Shown in pieces: positions 54,496 to 61,877 of a DNA stretch of 64,000 nt. Each line of letters starts with the position of its first letter. The stretch's first letter is position 1. The translations under genes were made by a program, and so were the position numbers. Source of the DNA: Chitinophaga pendula. Its GTDB lineage: Bacteria; Bacteroidota; Bacteroidia; Chitinophagales; Chitinophagaceae. The DNA is taken from positions 7,427,501 to 7,491,500 of the forward strand of contig NZ_CP077769.1 of the NCBI RefSeq assembly GCF_020386615.1, in the 5' to 3' direction. The notes under the pieces were generated by a model. The model searched no databases, was not told the origin of the DNA, and saw only the letters and a program-made list of their open reading frames with translations.

Positions 54496-54830
54496 TACTC
54501 ATCCGGATGGTTTAGACTTCCGGTATAGCGAATATAGCTATAGACAGTCGAAAATCTAGAACCATAAACCGATAAAAGTAGTTTATTGCGGTCCAGCCTG
54601 ACAGTATATTCCCCTTTTAACTCACCAGCATCATCATATACTCGTATACGGATCTGCTTTTCCGTAGCACCGACATCCAGGGTCAGTAACTCGAATGTGT
54701 TCTGTTGCTTTAATAGATCATTGGCATACCAGCGCATTTTATTCCCCTGGAAGAAATCTCTAATGCTACGCATACAGTCATTCGGGTTAGAAAATAATAC
54801 AATACAGTACAACTCTTCAACAGAGCGCAA
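54495..54830 (-). CDS. Hypothetical protein coupled to the lipocalin-like gene
   Basis: 111 residues from the ATG at 54830; later ATGs at 54773 and 54737 are possible, the last giving a neat 80-residue domain starting MRWYANDLLKQQ. Seen: a beta-rich body with ELLTLDVGATEKQIRIRVYD and ELKGEYTVRLDRNKLLLSVYG; no signal peptide. I do not recognise it. Its stop overlaps the next start by one base. Confidence 0.5.
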   Translation of the reverse strand: MRSVEELYCIVLFSNPNDCMRSIRDFFQGNKMRWYANDLLKQQNTFELLTLDVGATEKQIRIRVYDDAGELKGEYTVRLDRNKLLLSVYGSRFSTVYSYIRYTGSLNHPDE

Positions 54831-54940
54831 AACAAACTATAATACAATCAAGAAAGTTTAGGGGAGAAAAAGCCAAGGGAGGTGAGCGATCACATCCTGC
54901 AAATAGGGAGGTATAGTAGTCCTGAGGCGGGTTAACTCAC

Positions 54941-55414
54941 TCAGTTCACGATCTTGTTCGCACAGCTGCTGCTGGCAAACGCTTCCGGCTTGGCTTTGAA
55001 CGCAAAGCCCATTCCAAGGATATAACCCATCGCTTCACGCAAAGCCAGGTTACTCTTGAACTGAGGATTCGTGTTAATGTCCGCATGTACTTCCATGTCC
55101 ACATCATACTCCGTGAACAGGTCACACAACTCATACGCGATCTCAATGCTCTTGGCTACTTCCACAAGCATACGCTCCTTGATAGAGTAAGCCGTACGGG
55201 TCTTGTCATTCTGAATGAACATAAAACCCCCGTGCCCCTCACGCAAGAATACAATAACAGTCGCAAACTCCGTGTCTGCTCCCTTTACCTGCGAATCCGT
55301 ACCAATACACACCTTGAGATGAAAGCCACGGTTGGTTTCCCGTATGATGGCCTCGCGCACCGCTTCTTTGATAGGCAGATGAATGGCATCGCCATTAAAT
55401 CTTCTCCATTTCAT
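54941..55414 (-). CDS. YkuK/DUF458 family RNase H-like protein
   Basis: 157 residues from the ATG at 55414; the frame is open to 55495 but MKWRRFNGDAIHLPIKEAV is the family start. Seen: LKVCIGTDSQVKG (about 31-43) with an acidic residue typical of RNase H folds, RMLVEVAKSIEIAYELCDL, and EVHADINTNPQFKSN (about 108-122). The family is predicted to be a ribonuclease H-like nuclease, first named in Bacillus; the substrate is unknown. It stands alone. The 55415-55667 region upstream shows no further gene. Confidence 0.88.
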   Translation of the reverse strand: MKWRRFNGDAIHLPIKEAVREAIIRETNRGFHLKVCIGTDSQVKGADTEFATVIVFLREGHGGFMFIQNDKTRTAYSIKERMLVEVAKSIEIAYELCDLFTEYDVDMEVHADINTNPQFKSNLALREAMGYILGMGFAFKAKPEAFASSSCANKIVN

Positions 55415-55667
55415 ATATAATCGGTTTAGAGTGTAAATACGCGCTGATGTTAATATTCCAGTCTGTCGGTAGTAGTAAGCTGAGAGGGAAAACAAACAAT
55501 ATCAATCGAATATACGAAATTTTTACACGAGGTAGACGACCAGCACCTGCCAGCCGGATGAAGTAATTGTTACCTCCTCGCCGCATATATATCAGGGAAA
55601 CAAATGCCTCCACTCCCTTTACCAGCATCAGTAAAGAGGTGGAATAGCATGTAGAAGATAGGTAGGC

Positions 55668-56048
55668 CTAATACTGCCCGGTACTCAACAACACCAATGT
55701 ACAAGCTTCAACGGGTGCAATACCATGCTCCCGCGCTAATGCCGCCAGCTCATCATTCTCCGCACCAGGATTGAATATGATACGTTTCGGATGTAATTGC
55801 ACAATGTAATCATAGTACTCCCGCTGACGATAGGCATTCAGATACAACGTTACAGTATCTACATCCACAATCGCCGGATGCTCCTTCGTAATCGGTGTGC
55901 CGTTGATCTCGCCAGCTTGCGCCCCTATAGCTACCACCGGATGCCCATAGGCCTTCAGCCGGTTCGTTGCCAGGTAACTATACCTTTCCGGATTAGGAGA
56001 AGCGCCTAATACCACTGTCAATTTCTTATTGCCGTTAGTCTTTTCCAT
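55668..56048 (-). CDS. CoA-binding domain protein
   Basis: 126 residues. Seen: a Rossmann-type CoA_binding_2 domain with VVLGASPNPERYSYLA (about 12-27), GHPVVAIGAQAGEINGTPI (about 35-53) and NPGAENDEL. Family members resemble the CoA-binding part of succinyl-CoA synthetase; YccU-like proteins bind CoA in vitro but have no settled role. It lies 34 bp from the gene upstream on the same strand. Confidence 0.88.
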   Translation of the reverse strand: MEKTNGNKKLTVVLGASPNPERYSYLATNRLKAYGHPVVAIGAQAGEINGTPITKEHPAIVDVDTVTLYLNAYRQREYYDYIVQLHPKRIIFNPGAENDELAALAREHGIAPVEACTLVLLSTGQY

Positions 56049-56082
56049 AATACTAATTTACGCTATTCCATACTCATACCAG

Positions 56083-57027
56083 TTACACCAACCAATACCG
56101 CCGCCTGGGCAACTCCGCCACGATCGCGTCCATAGCACCCCGCAATTGCGGATAACGAAACCTAAACCCAGCCTGCGTAATACGGGTTGGTAATACCCAC
56201 CGGCTCTTTAATAATAATTCTGTCTCCGTACCGATCAGCTTTGCCCCTATTCGTAATATCCAAGTAGGAGCAGGCAACCCAAACCAATATCCTGTTGCCT
56301 TTCGTAAAGTCTGCATAAACACCCGGTTGGTCACTGGCTGCGGCGCACTGCAATTGTAAGTTCCTTCCTGATCGTCCCGCTCATACAACCATTCCATCAT
56401 CCGGCATATATCCGTAATATGCACCCAGCTATACATTTGCCGCCCGGTACCCTGGTAGCCGCCCAAGCCAAACTTTACCAGGTTCAGATAAGGAAAGATC
56501 ACCCCTCCCTGCGCCCCTAACGTCACCGCTATACGTAATATGATCTTACGCGTACCTGGCAACACCAGCGCATTAAAAGTACCTTCCCACCGCTTGCACA
56601 CCTGCACGCTGAAATCATCCTCGATCTCCCCATTATATTCATCCATCGCCCGGTCTTCCGCATGCCGGTAAATAGTAGCACTGCCAGCGTTGATCCACAC
56701 CCGCGGTGCCTGCCCGCAAAGCCGCACTGCCTCACCAAGAATAGCAGTAGCTTGGGTCCGGCTATCAAATATCTCCTGCCTGTTGGCCGCTGTATACCGG
56801 CAATTCACACTCTTACCCGTCAGGTTGATCAACAGATCCGCCCCATCCAGATACCCCTCCCAGCCTCCAAGCGTCCGCCCATCCCAATATATATATTGCA
56901 CCCTTCCCTCCGCCGCTGCCGGATGACGGGTCAATACCACCACATCATTATCCGTACCAAAATACGCACACAGACCTTTCCCTATAAAGCCGGTGCCACC
57001 GGCAATCACGATCTTTTTATTTCGCAT
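56083..57027 (-). CDS. TIGR01777 family NAD-dependent epimerase-like protein (SDR39U1)
   Basis: 314 residues. Seen: the nucleotide-binding GGTGFIGKGL (about 10-19), DLLINLTGKSVNCRYT (about 64-79, typical of TIGR01777), INAGSATIYRH (about 111-121), SWVHITDICRMMEWL (about 219-233) and the C-terminal DUF1731 region with LLKSRWVLPTRITQAGF. The substrate is unknown; the family is extended short-chain dehydrogenase-like, sometimes tied to cell division (YfcH). Upstream lies a two-part inverted repeat which also occurs before the GbsR-type gene, so that regulator probably controls it. Confidence 0.92.
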   Translation of the reverse strand: MRNKKIVIAGGTGFIGKGLCAYFGTDNDVVVLTRHPAAAEGRVQYIYWDGRTLGGWEGYLDGADLLINLTGKSVNCRYTAANRQEIFDSRTQATAILGEAVRLCGQAPRVWINAGSATIYRHAEDRAMDEYNGEIEDDFSVQVCKRWEGTFNALVLPGTRKIILRIAVTLGAQGGVIFPYLNLVKFGLGGYQGTGRQMYSWVHITDICRMMEWLYERDDQEGTYNCSAPQPVTNRVFMQTLRKATGYWFGLPAPTWILRIGAKLIGTETELLLKSRWVLPTRITQAGFRFRYPQLRGAMDAIVAELPRRRYWLV

Positions 57028-57061
57028 GTTACCTTGTTTAAAGAGATAGTTGTAAATGGAT

Positions 57062-57094
57062 ATGTTTCATATGTTTCAGTAAATATTGAAACAT
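57062..57094. promoter_or_regulatory. Candidate GbsR/MarR operator upstream of the epimerase-like gene
   Basis: ATGTTTCA (57071-57078) and TGAAACAT (57087-57094) form a perfect 8-bp inverted repeat with an 8-bp centre; an extra half-site ATGTTTCA lies at 57062-57069. Between the epimerase start (57027) and the regulator stop (57110). The same half-site and spacing occur before the regulator gene. Confidence 0.7.
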
Positions 57095-57109
57095 GTAGGC
57101 AAAAAAAAC

Positions 57110-57616
57110 TTATTTGATGAGTTTCAGCAATGCACCATAAAACCAATTCTCCTCGGACTTAATAAAAGTGCTGATGGTATTATCGGTATGCTGGGCAAAT
57201 TTGTTGATCTGTTGAATAGAATCCCGGAACGCCTTTACATGTTTATCCTTCTGGTCTCCCTCCACATCCTGCAGTTGGTTCAGTACCTTCATAATAGGAT
57301 CTAACTCCCGCTTCTTCCGCTCACGGGCAATGCAGGTCGCCACCTTCCAGATATCCTTCTCTGCAGAAAAATACTCCCGGCGCTCCCCAGGGATCAATAC
57401 CCGCTCCACCAAGCCCCAGTTGATCAACTCCCGCACATTCATATTCGTATTACCCCGGGAAATGTTCAACTCCTGCATGATATCCTCTGCACTCAATGGA
57501 TCCGGCATGATCAGCAACAACGCATGTATCTGTGCCATGGTGCGGTTAATACCCCATTGCGCCCCCAGGGACCCCCAGGTTTGTACAAATTGTGCTTTTG
57601 CTTCGGTCAGCTTCAT
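57110..57616 (-). CDS. GbsR/MarR family transcriptional regulator
   Basis: 168 residues. Seen: a winged helix-turn-helix (about 25-85) with NRTMAQIHALLLIMPDPLSA, EDIMQELNISRGNTNMNVREL and GLVERVLIPGERREYFSAEK, then a helical dimerisation part. GbsR-type regulators commonly repress genes for osmolyte or membrane stress functions. An inverted repeat TTTCA-N8-TGAAACAT lies 45 bp before the start, and a matching perfect one before the epimerase-like gene downstream, which supports autoregulation plus control of that gene. The effector is unknown. Confidence 0.92.
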   Translation of the reverse strand: MKLTEAKAQFVQTWGSLGAQWGINRTMAQIHALLLIMPDPLSAEDIMQELNISRGNTNMNVRELINWGLVERVLIPGERREYFSAEKDIWKVATCIARERKKRELDPIMKVLNQLQDVEGDQKDKHVKAFRDSIQQINKFAQHTDNTISTFIKSEENWFYGALLKLIK

Positions 57617-57660
57617 ATCAGATCATTTAACGGATACAAAGATATACCAAGTTTCCGAAC

Positions 57661-57681
57661 TTTCAAAATGTATTGAAACAT
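57661..57681. promoter_or_regulatory. Candidate autoregulatory operator of the GbsR-type gene
   Basis: TTTCA (57661-57665), 8 bp, TGAAACAT (57674-57681): same half-site and same 8-bp spacing as the operator at 57071-57094. It lies 45 bp upstream of the regulator's start codon, within promoter range. Confidence 0.65.
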
Positions 57682-57700
57682 AGCTTTTCTATAATATCCC

Positions 57701-57826
57701 CCACCTTTCCCATAGTCCTCCTGTATCATTCCTATATCTCCGGTCCACCTTTCCCATAGTCCTCCTGTATCATTTCTATATCTCCGGTCCACCTTTCTCA
57801 TAGTCCTCCTGTATCATTTCTATAGA
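57701..57826. repeat. 44-bp tandem repeat, 2.9 copies
   Basis: Units at 57701-57744, 57745-57788 and 57789-57826 (last one incomplete), starting CCACCTTTCCCATAGTCCTC; copies 1 and 2 differ at one base in TATCATTCC/TATCATTTC and copy 3 has CTCAT for CCCAT. It lies in the 340-bp gap between the regulator promoter and the E2 terminator. An open frame of 62 codons across it is repeat-driven and not a gene. No spacer structure, hence not CRISPR. Confidence 0.85.
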
Positions 57827-57910
57827 TAACCTATCTCCACAGCAGTCCCTGATAAACAGGATTACGTTGGCTGTACACTCCGGAACCACCTTTCGTCAGG
57901 GGTAAATAAA

Positions 57911-57937
57911 AAAGGCTGACCGTAATGGTCAGCCTTT
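57911..57937 (-). terminator. Intrinsic terminator of the pyruvate dehydrogenase E2 gene
   Basis: AAAGGCTGACC (57911-57921) and GGTCAGCCTTT (57927-57937) form a perfect 11-bp stem with the loop GTAAT; on the minus strand a T-rich run follows. Located 20 bp behind the stop of the E2 gene. Confidence 0.88.
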
Positions 57938-57956
57938 TAATATAGTCGTAAGTAGT

Positions 57957-59609
57957 TTATACGAGCATAGTTACCGGGTTCTCCAGGTAAGCTTTCAGCG
58001 TCGCCAGGAAGCGGGCGCCTACTGCTCCGTCTACACTGCGATGGTCGCAGCTCAGGGTCAGCTTCATGATATTTACTGCTTTGAACTGGCCTTTCTCTGA
58101 AATAACGGTTTCTTTGATACCACCTATCGCCAGGATAGCAGAATCCGGAGGATTGATGATAGCGGTGAATTCGTCGATACCCATCATACCCAGGTTAGAT
58201 ACGGTAAAGGTATTACCGCTGAAGTCCTGTGGTTGCAGTTTCTTGTTTTTCGCTTTGTCATACAGCTCTTTTGCTTCAGTGGCGATCTGGCTCAGGCTCT
58301 TTTGATCAGCAAAACGGATCACTGGCACGATCAGACCGTCTTCGATAGCCACAGCAGAACCAATATGTACGTGGTGGTTGTGACGGATAAAGTCACCCAT
58401 CCAGCTGGCATTCACATCAGGATGCTGACGCAAGGCCAACGCACAGGCTTTGATCACAATATCGTTGAAGGAAACTTTTACAGGAGACAGTTCGTTGATG
58501 GCTTTGCGGGCATCCATCGCCTTGTCCATGTTCACATCTACTTTTAGGTAGAAGTGAGGCGCTGTGAACTTGCTCTCGCTCAGGCGGCGGGCAATCACCT
58601 TACGCATCTGGGACAGCGGCGTGTCGGTATAACTTTCTTGTCCGGCAGGGGCAGCAGCAGCGGCCGGTTTAGTGCTGGCAGCAGCAGCTTTCGCCGGAGC
58701 AGCAGCAGGTACATAGTTGTCAACATCACGCTTCACAATCCTGCCACCGTCGCCGGAGCCGGATACCTGGTTGATGTCAATACCTTTTTCCTCAGCCAGT
58801 TTCTTAGCCAGCGGAGATGCTTTCACACGACCACCGTCTTTGGAAGCAGGAGCTTCTTCGGCAACCGGTGCACTCGCCGCCGCAGTGGCAGGAGCAGCAG
58901 CAGTCTCCGTAGCAGCAGGAGCCGCGGCAGCAGGAGCGCCTCCGCCTTTCTCAGCCGCCAGTATAGCGTCTACATTAGTACCTTTTTTACCCACTATGGC
59001 AATGATACCATTTACTTTGGCCGCTTCCCCTTCAGGAACACCAACATACAACAGCTCACCATCCGCATAACCGATCACTTCCATGGTAGCTTTATCCGTC
59101 TCTACCTCTGCCAGCACATCATCACTCTTCACCGTATCACCTACCTTCTTGTTCCAGGCTACTATCTTACCCTCCGTCATCGTGTCGCTCAGCAGCGGCA
59201 TACGGATCACAGTGGCGTTTTTCAGCGCTTCAGCAGCAGCTGCATCATCAGCAGGCTTCGCAGGAGCAGCTTCCGCTTTAGGAGCAGGAGCACTTTCCGC
59301 TTTGGCAGGTTCTGCAGCCTTGGGAGCAGCAGCACCACCTTGACCTTCTAATAAGGATTTATAATCTTCGCCGGCCTTGCCTACAATCGCTATGATCTCA
59401 TTTACCTTGGCAGCTTTGCCCTTCTCTACACCTATATATAATAAGGTCCCTTCCACATAACCCATCACCTCCATCGTAGCCTTATCAGTCTCCACTTCAG
59501 CAATTACGTCGTCTGCCTTAACGGTATCTCCTACCTTTTTATGCCATTCCGCGATCACCCCTTCTGTCATCGTATCACTTAAAAGGGGCATTCTGATAAC
59601 TTCTGCCAT
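57957..59609 (-). CDS. pdhC: Pyruvate dehydrogenase E2 (dihydrolipoyllysine acetyltransferase)
   Basis: 550 residues. Seen: two lipoyl domains (about 1-78 and 133-210), each with the lipoylation Lys in ETDKATMEV; Ala/Pro/Lys-rich linkers (about 90-130, 225-255 and 305-330); a peripheral subunit-binding domain (about 262-300, ASPLAKKLAEEKGIDINQV); and the catalytic domain (about 325-550) ending with DHRSVDGAVGARFL, His and Asp of the active site. It forms the core of the pyruvate dehydrogenase complex. No E1 or E3 gene lies beside it, so the complex genes are scattered; the lpd-like gene at the left edge is on the mobile element and not its operon partner. Confidence 0.95.
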   Translation of the reverse strand: MAEVIRMPLLSDTMTEGVIAEWHKKVGDTVKADDVIAEVETDKATMEVMGYVEGTLLYIGVEKGKAAKVNEIIAIVGKAGEDYKSLLEGQGGAAAPKAAEPAKAESAPAPKAEAAPAKPADDAAAAEALKNATVIRMPLLSDTMTEGKIVAWNKKVGDTVKSDDVLAEVETDKATMEVIGYADGELLYVGVPEGEAAKVNGIIAIVGKKGTNVDAILAAEKGGGAPAAAAPAATETAAAPATAAASAPVAEEAPASKDGGRVKASPLAKKLAEEKGIDINQVSGSGDGGRIVKRDVDNYVPAAAPAKAAAASTKPAAAAAPAGQESYTDTPLSQMRKVIARRLSESKFTAPHFYLKVDVNMDKAMDARKAINELSPVKVSFNDIVIKACALALRQHPDVNASWMGDFIRHNHHVHIGSAVAIEDGLIVPVIRFADQKSLSQIATEAKELYDKAKNKKLQPQDFSGNTFTVSNLGMMGIDEFTAIINPPDSAILAIGGIKETVISEKGQFKAVNIMKLTLSCDHRSVDGAVGARFLATLKAYLENPVTMLV

Positions 59610-59762
59610 AGTGTTTATTCAAAATTTTGCCCAAACCTACATGTTTTTGCCGAAAAACGCAAGCATTATAAAAGCTACAAGGCCCAAACCTGCTATAGGT
59701 AAAGACAGCCTTACAGCCAGCTCCAAACGCCCTCAACAAGATGCATGAAAAGCTCGGTCAGA

Positions 59763-61760
59763 TTAGAAATCTAGTTCCATATTCAGCTTGTCCTTTAGCT
59801 CCTTCACCAGGGGGTATTTCTCCGCCATCTGCTGGAACTGCTCCCTGCTGGACAACGGCGCAGGACCTATATCCTGTACCTGTTGGCTCTCATCCAACTG
59901 CAGGGTTAATATGAGTGAGTGATTGTGAAACTTCTTCTTAAAGAAATCAGAAATGGCCAGCTTCTCCTCTTCCATAAAACGGAACTGCACAATATTACGG
60001 CTTACAATACCGATCTCTTCTGCCCCCAGCAGCTTTAACGTCGCCAGTTGCAAGTTACTTACCACCGTCATCTTGTTGGCCTGCCGGAAAGTATCGATGA
60101 ACTCCTCCCAGTATACATGCAATGCCCCCAACGTCAATGCCACCCGCTGTACCGCTTCCGATACCTGCTGTTTTGCCGCCATCGCTTCTTTCATCGCCGC
60201 CAGCCCGGTCATCTTACCCGCAGCAGGTGCCGCTGTCTTCGCCGCCGCAGTAGCAGCAGTCGATGCCACCGGGGTCGATACTGGACTAGGCATTGCCGTC
60301 GCTGGTGCAGACACAGGCGCAGCCGGCACCACAGCAGGTGCAGCAACAGGAGTAACAGGAGTCGCTTTGGGTGGGGGAGGAGGGGCCGGATTGTTAGCAG
60401 CAGGGGCAGGGGCCGTAACTGCCGGTGTAGCAGGAACTGCCGGAGCCGCCGCCGCAGGGGGAGTAGTAGCCTGCGTAGTAGTCGTTTCTATCGTCAGCCG
60501 GGCTTCCTGCTGAGCGATCGTCTCCGTAGTAGCCGGAGCACCGGTAGTCGGCTTGGCCGCCGCCGGCTGTGAAAAAGAGGTTCTTAATTTCTGAGGAGCA
60601 GCACCGTCAGCTACCAGTTTTTTTTTTACCACCTCTCCGCTCTGATCATCTGCCACCAACGTCACCGCCTGCTGCAGATAACAAAGTTTGATCAACGCCA
60701 TCTCCACATGCAGTCGCTTATTACGCGCCTGACGGTAGTTGATCTCCGTCTCATTCAGCAAATGCAACGCCGTAACCAGGTAAGCCGGACTCACCTTCCC
60801 CGACAACTGCTTGTACCGGTCCTTCAGATTACCAGATACCTCCACCAGGTGATGCACCCGGTCTTCCTTACACAACAACAGGTTACGCAGAAACTCCGCC
60901 CAACCATTCAGGAAGTTATCACCTTCAAAACCTTTCTGTAATATCTCGTCAAACAACAACAACGCACCCGCCACATCCTGTTGCAATACACTGTCCATCA
61001 CCCGGAAGAAATAATCATAATCCAGTATGTTCAGATGCTCCAGGGTATTCTGGTACGTAAGATGTCCCGCCGTAAAACTCACGATCTTATCCAACGTACT
61101 CAGAGAGTCACGCATACAACCATCCGTCTTCTGAGCCACCAGGTGCAACGCATCAGGCTCCGCCTGTATATGCTCTTTCTGGCAGATCTCCTGCAGATGA
61201 TCTACGGTATCCTGTATCGTGATACGTTTGAAATCAAATATCTGACAACGACTCAGGATCGTAGGTAATATCTTGTGCTTTTCAGTAGTCGCTAAAATGA
61301 AAATAGCATAGGAAGGAGGCTCCTCCAGCGTCTTCAGGAAAGCATTGAATGCCGAAGAACTGAGCATGTGTACCTCATCGATGATATAGATCTTGTACTT
61401 GCCCGCCTGCGGAGAGAACCGTACCTGCTCTACCAGGGTGCGGATATCATCTACCGAGTTGTTAGACGCAGCATCCAGCTCGTGAATATTGAATGAACTC
61501 CCCTCATTGAAGGAAGTACAGGAATGACATTGATTACAAGCCTCCCCATCCGGCTGCAAATGCTCACAGTTAATGGTCTTGGCCAATATACGGGCACAGG
61601 TCGTTTTACCCACCCCCCTCGGTCCACAGAACAGAAAGGCATGCGCCAGCTGATTGTTCCGGATGGCATTCTTTAAAGTAGTGGTAATATGGGCCTGCCC
61701 TACCACTGTCGAGAAATTCTGGGGGCGGTACTTACGCGCAGAAACTATAAAATTCTCCAT
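59763..61760 (-). CDS. dnaX: DNA polymerase III gamma/tau subunit
   Basis: 665 residues from the ATG at 61760 (MENFIVSARKYRP is typical; the frame is open to 61781). Seen: clamp-loader AAA+ domain with Walker A CGPRGVGKTT (about 45-54), zinc module CEHLQPDGEACNQCHSC (four Cys, about 65-81), Walker B IIDEVHML (about 127-134), SRCQIFDFKRI (sensor region); then a long Ala/Pro/Thr/Val linker (about 425-540) and a C-terminal part. It loads the sliding clamp in replication. The poly-A/K run near the linker could invite a frameshift, but no clear slippery signal was seen. Confidence 0.95.
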   Translation of the reverse strand: MENFIVSARKYRPQNFSTVVGQAHITTTLKNAIRNNQLAHAFLFCGPRGVGKTTCARILAKTINCEHLQPDGEACNQCHSCTSFNEGSSFNIHELDAASNNSVDDIRTLVEQVRFSPQAGKYKIYIIDEVHMLSSSAFNAFLKTLEEPPSYAIFILATTEKHKILPTILSRCQIFDFKRITIQDTVDHLQEICQKEHIQAEPDALHLVAQKTDGCMRDSLSTLDKIVSFTAGHLTYQNTLEHLNILDYDYFFRVMDSVLQQDVAGALLLFDEILQKGFEGDNFLNGWAEFLRNLLLCKEDRVHHLVEVSGNLKDRYKQLSGKVSPAYLVTALHLLNETEINYRQARNKRLHVEMALIKLCYLQQAVTLVADDQSGEVVKKKLVADGAAPQKLRTSFSQPAAAKPTTGAPATTETIAQQEARLTIETTTTQATTPPAAAAPAVPATPAVTAPAPAANNPAPPPPPKATPVTPVAAPAVVPAAPVSAPATAMPSPVSTPVASTAATAAAKTAAPAAGKMTGLAAMKEAMAAKQQVSEAVQRVALTLGALHVYWEEFIDTFRQANKMTVVSNLQLATLKLLGAEEIGIVSRNIVQFRFMEEEKLAISDFFKKKFHNHSLILTLQLDESQQVQDIGPAPLSSREQFQQMAEKYPLVKELKDKLNMELDF

Positions 61761-61877
61761 ACTCGGGCCGAAAATACGCAATTTCAGGATGCCGTGAATA
61801 TTATATGTCGCAGTAAGCTGGCTAACCCGCTACAGTACCGCATTTGCCGGCACGCCCGTTCCCGGTACCCCCCTCGC

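Noticed and set aside
57613..57801. 62-codon minus-strand open frame
   Set aside because: Runs across the 44-bp tandem repeat and the regulator promoter; the repeats produce a repetitive peptide without gene character.
57701..57826. CRISPR array
   Set aside because: The repeats abut directly, without spacers, and only three copies exist; no cas genes near.
58554..59351. 265-codon plus-strand open frame rich in Ser/Arg
   Set aside because: Antisense of the Ala/Pro-rich linkers of the E2 gene; composition explains the open frame.
60048..60572. 174-codon plus-strand open frame rich in Arg/Cys
   Set aside because: Antisense of the low-complexity DnaX linker.
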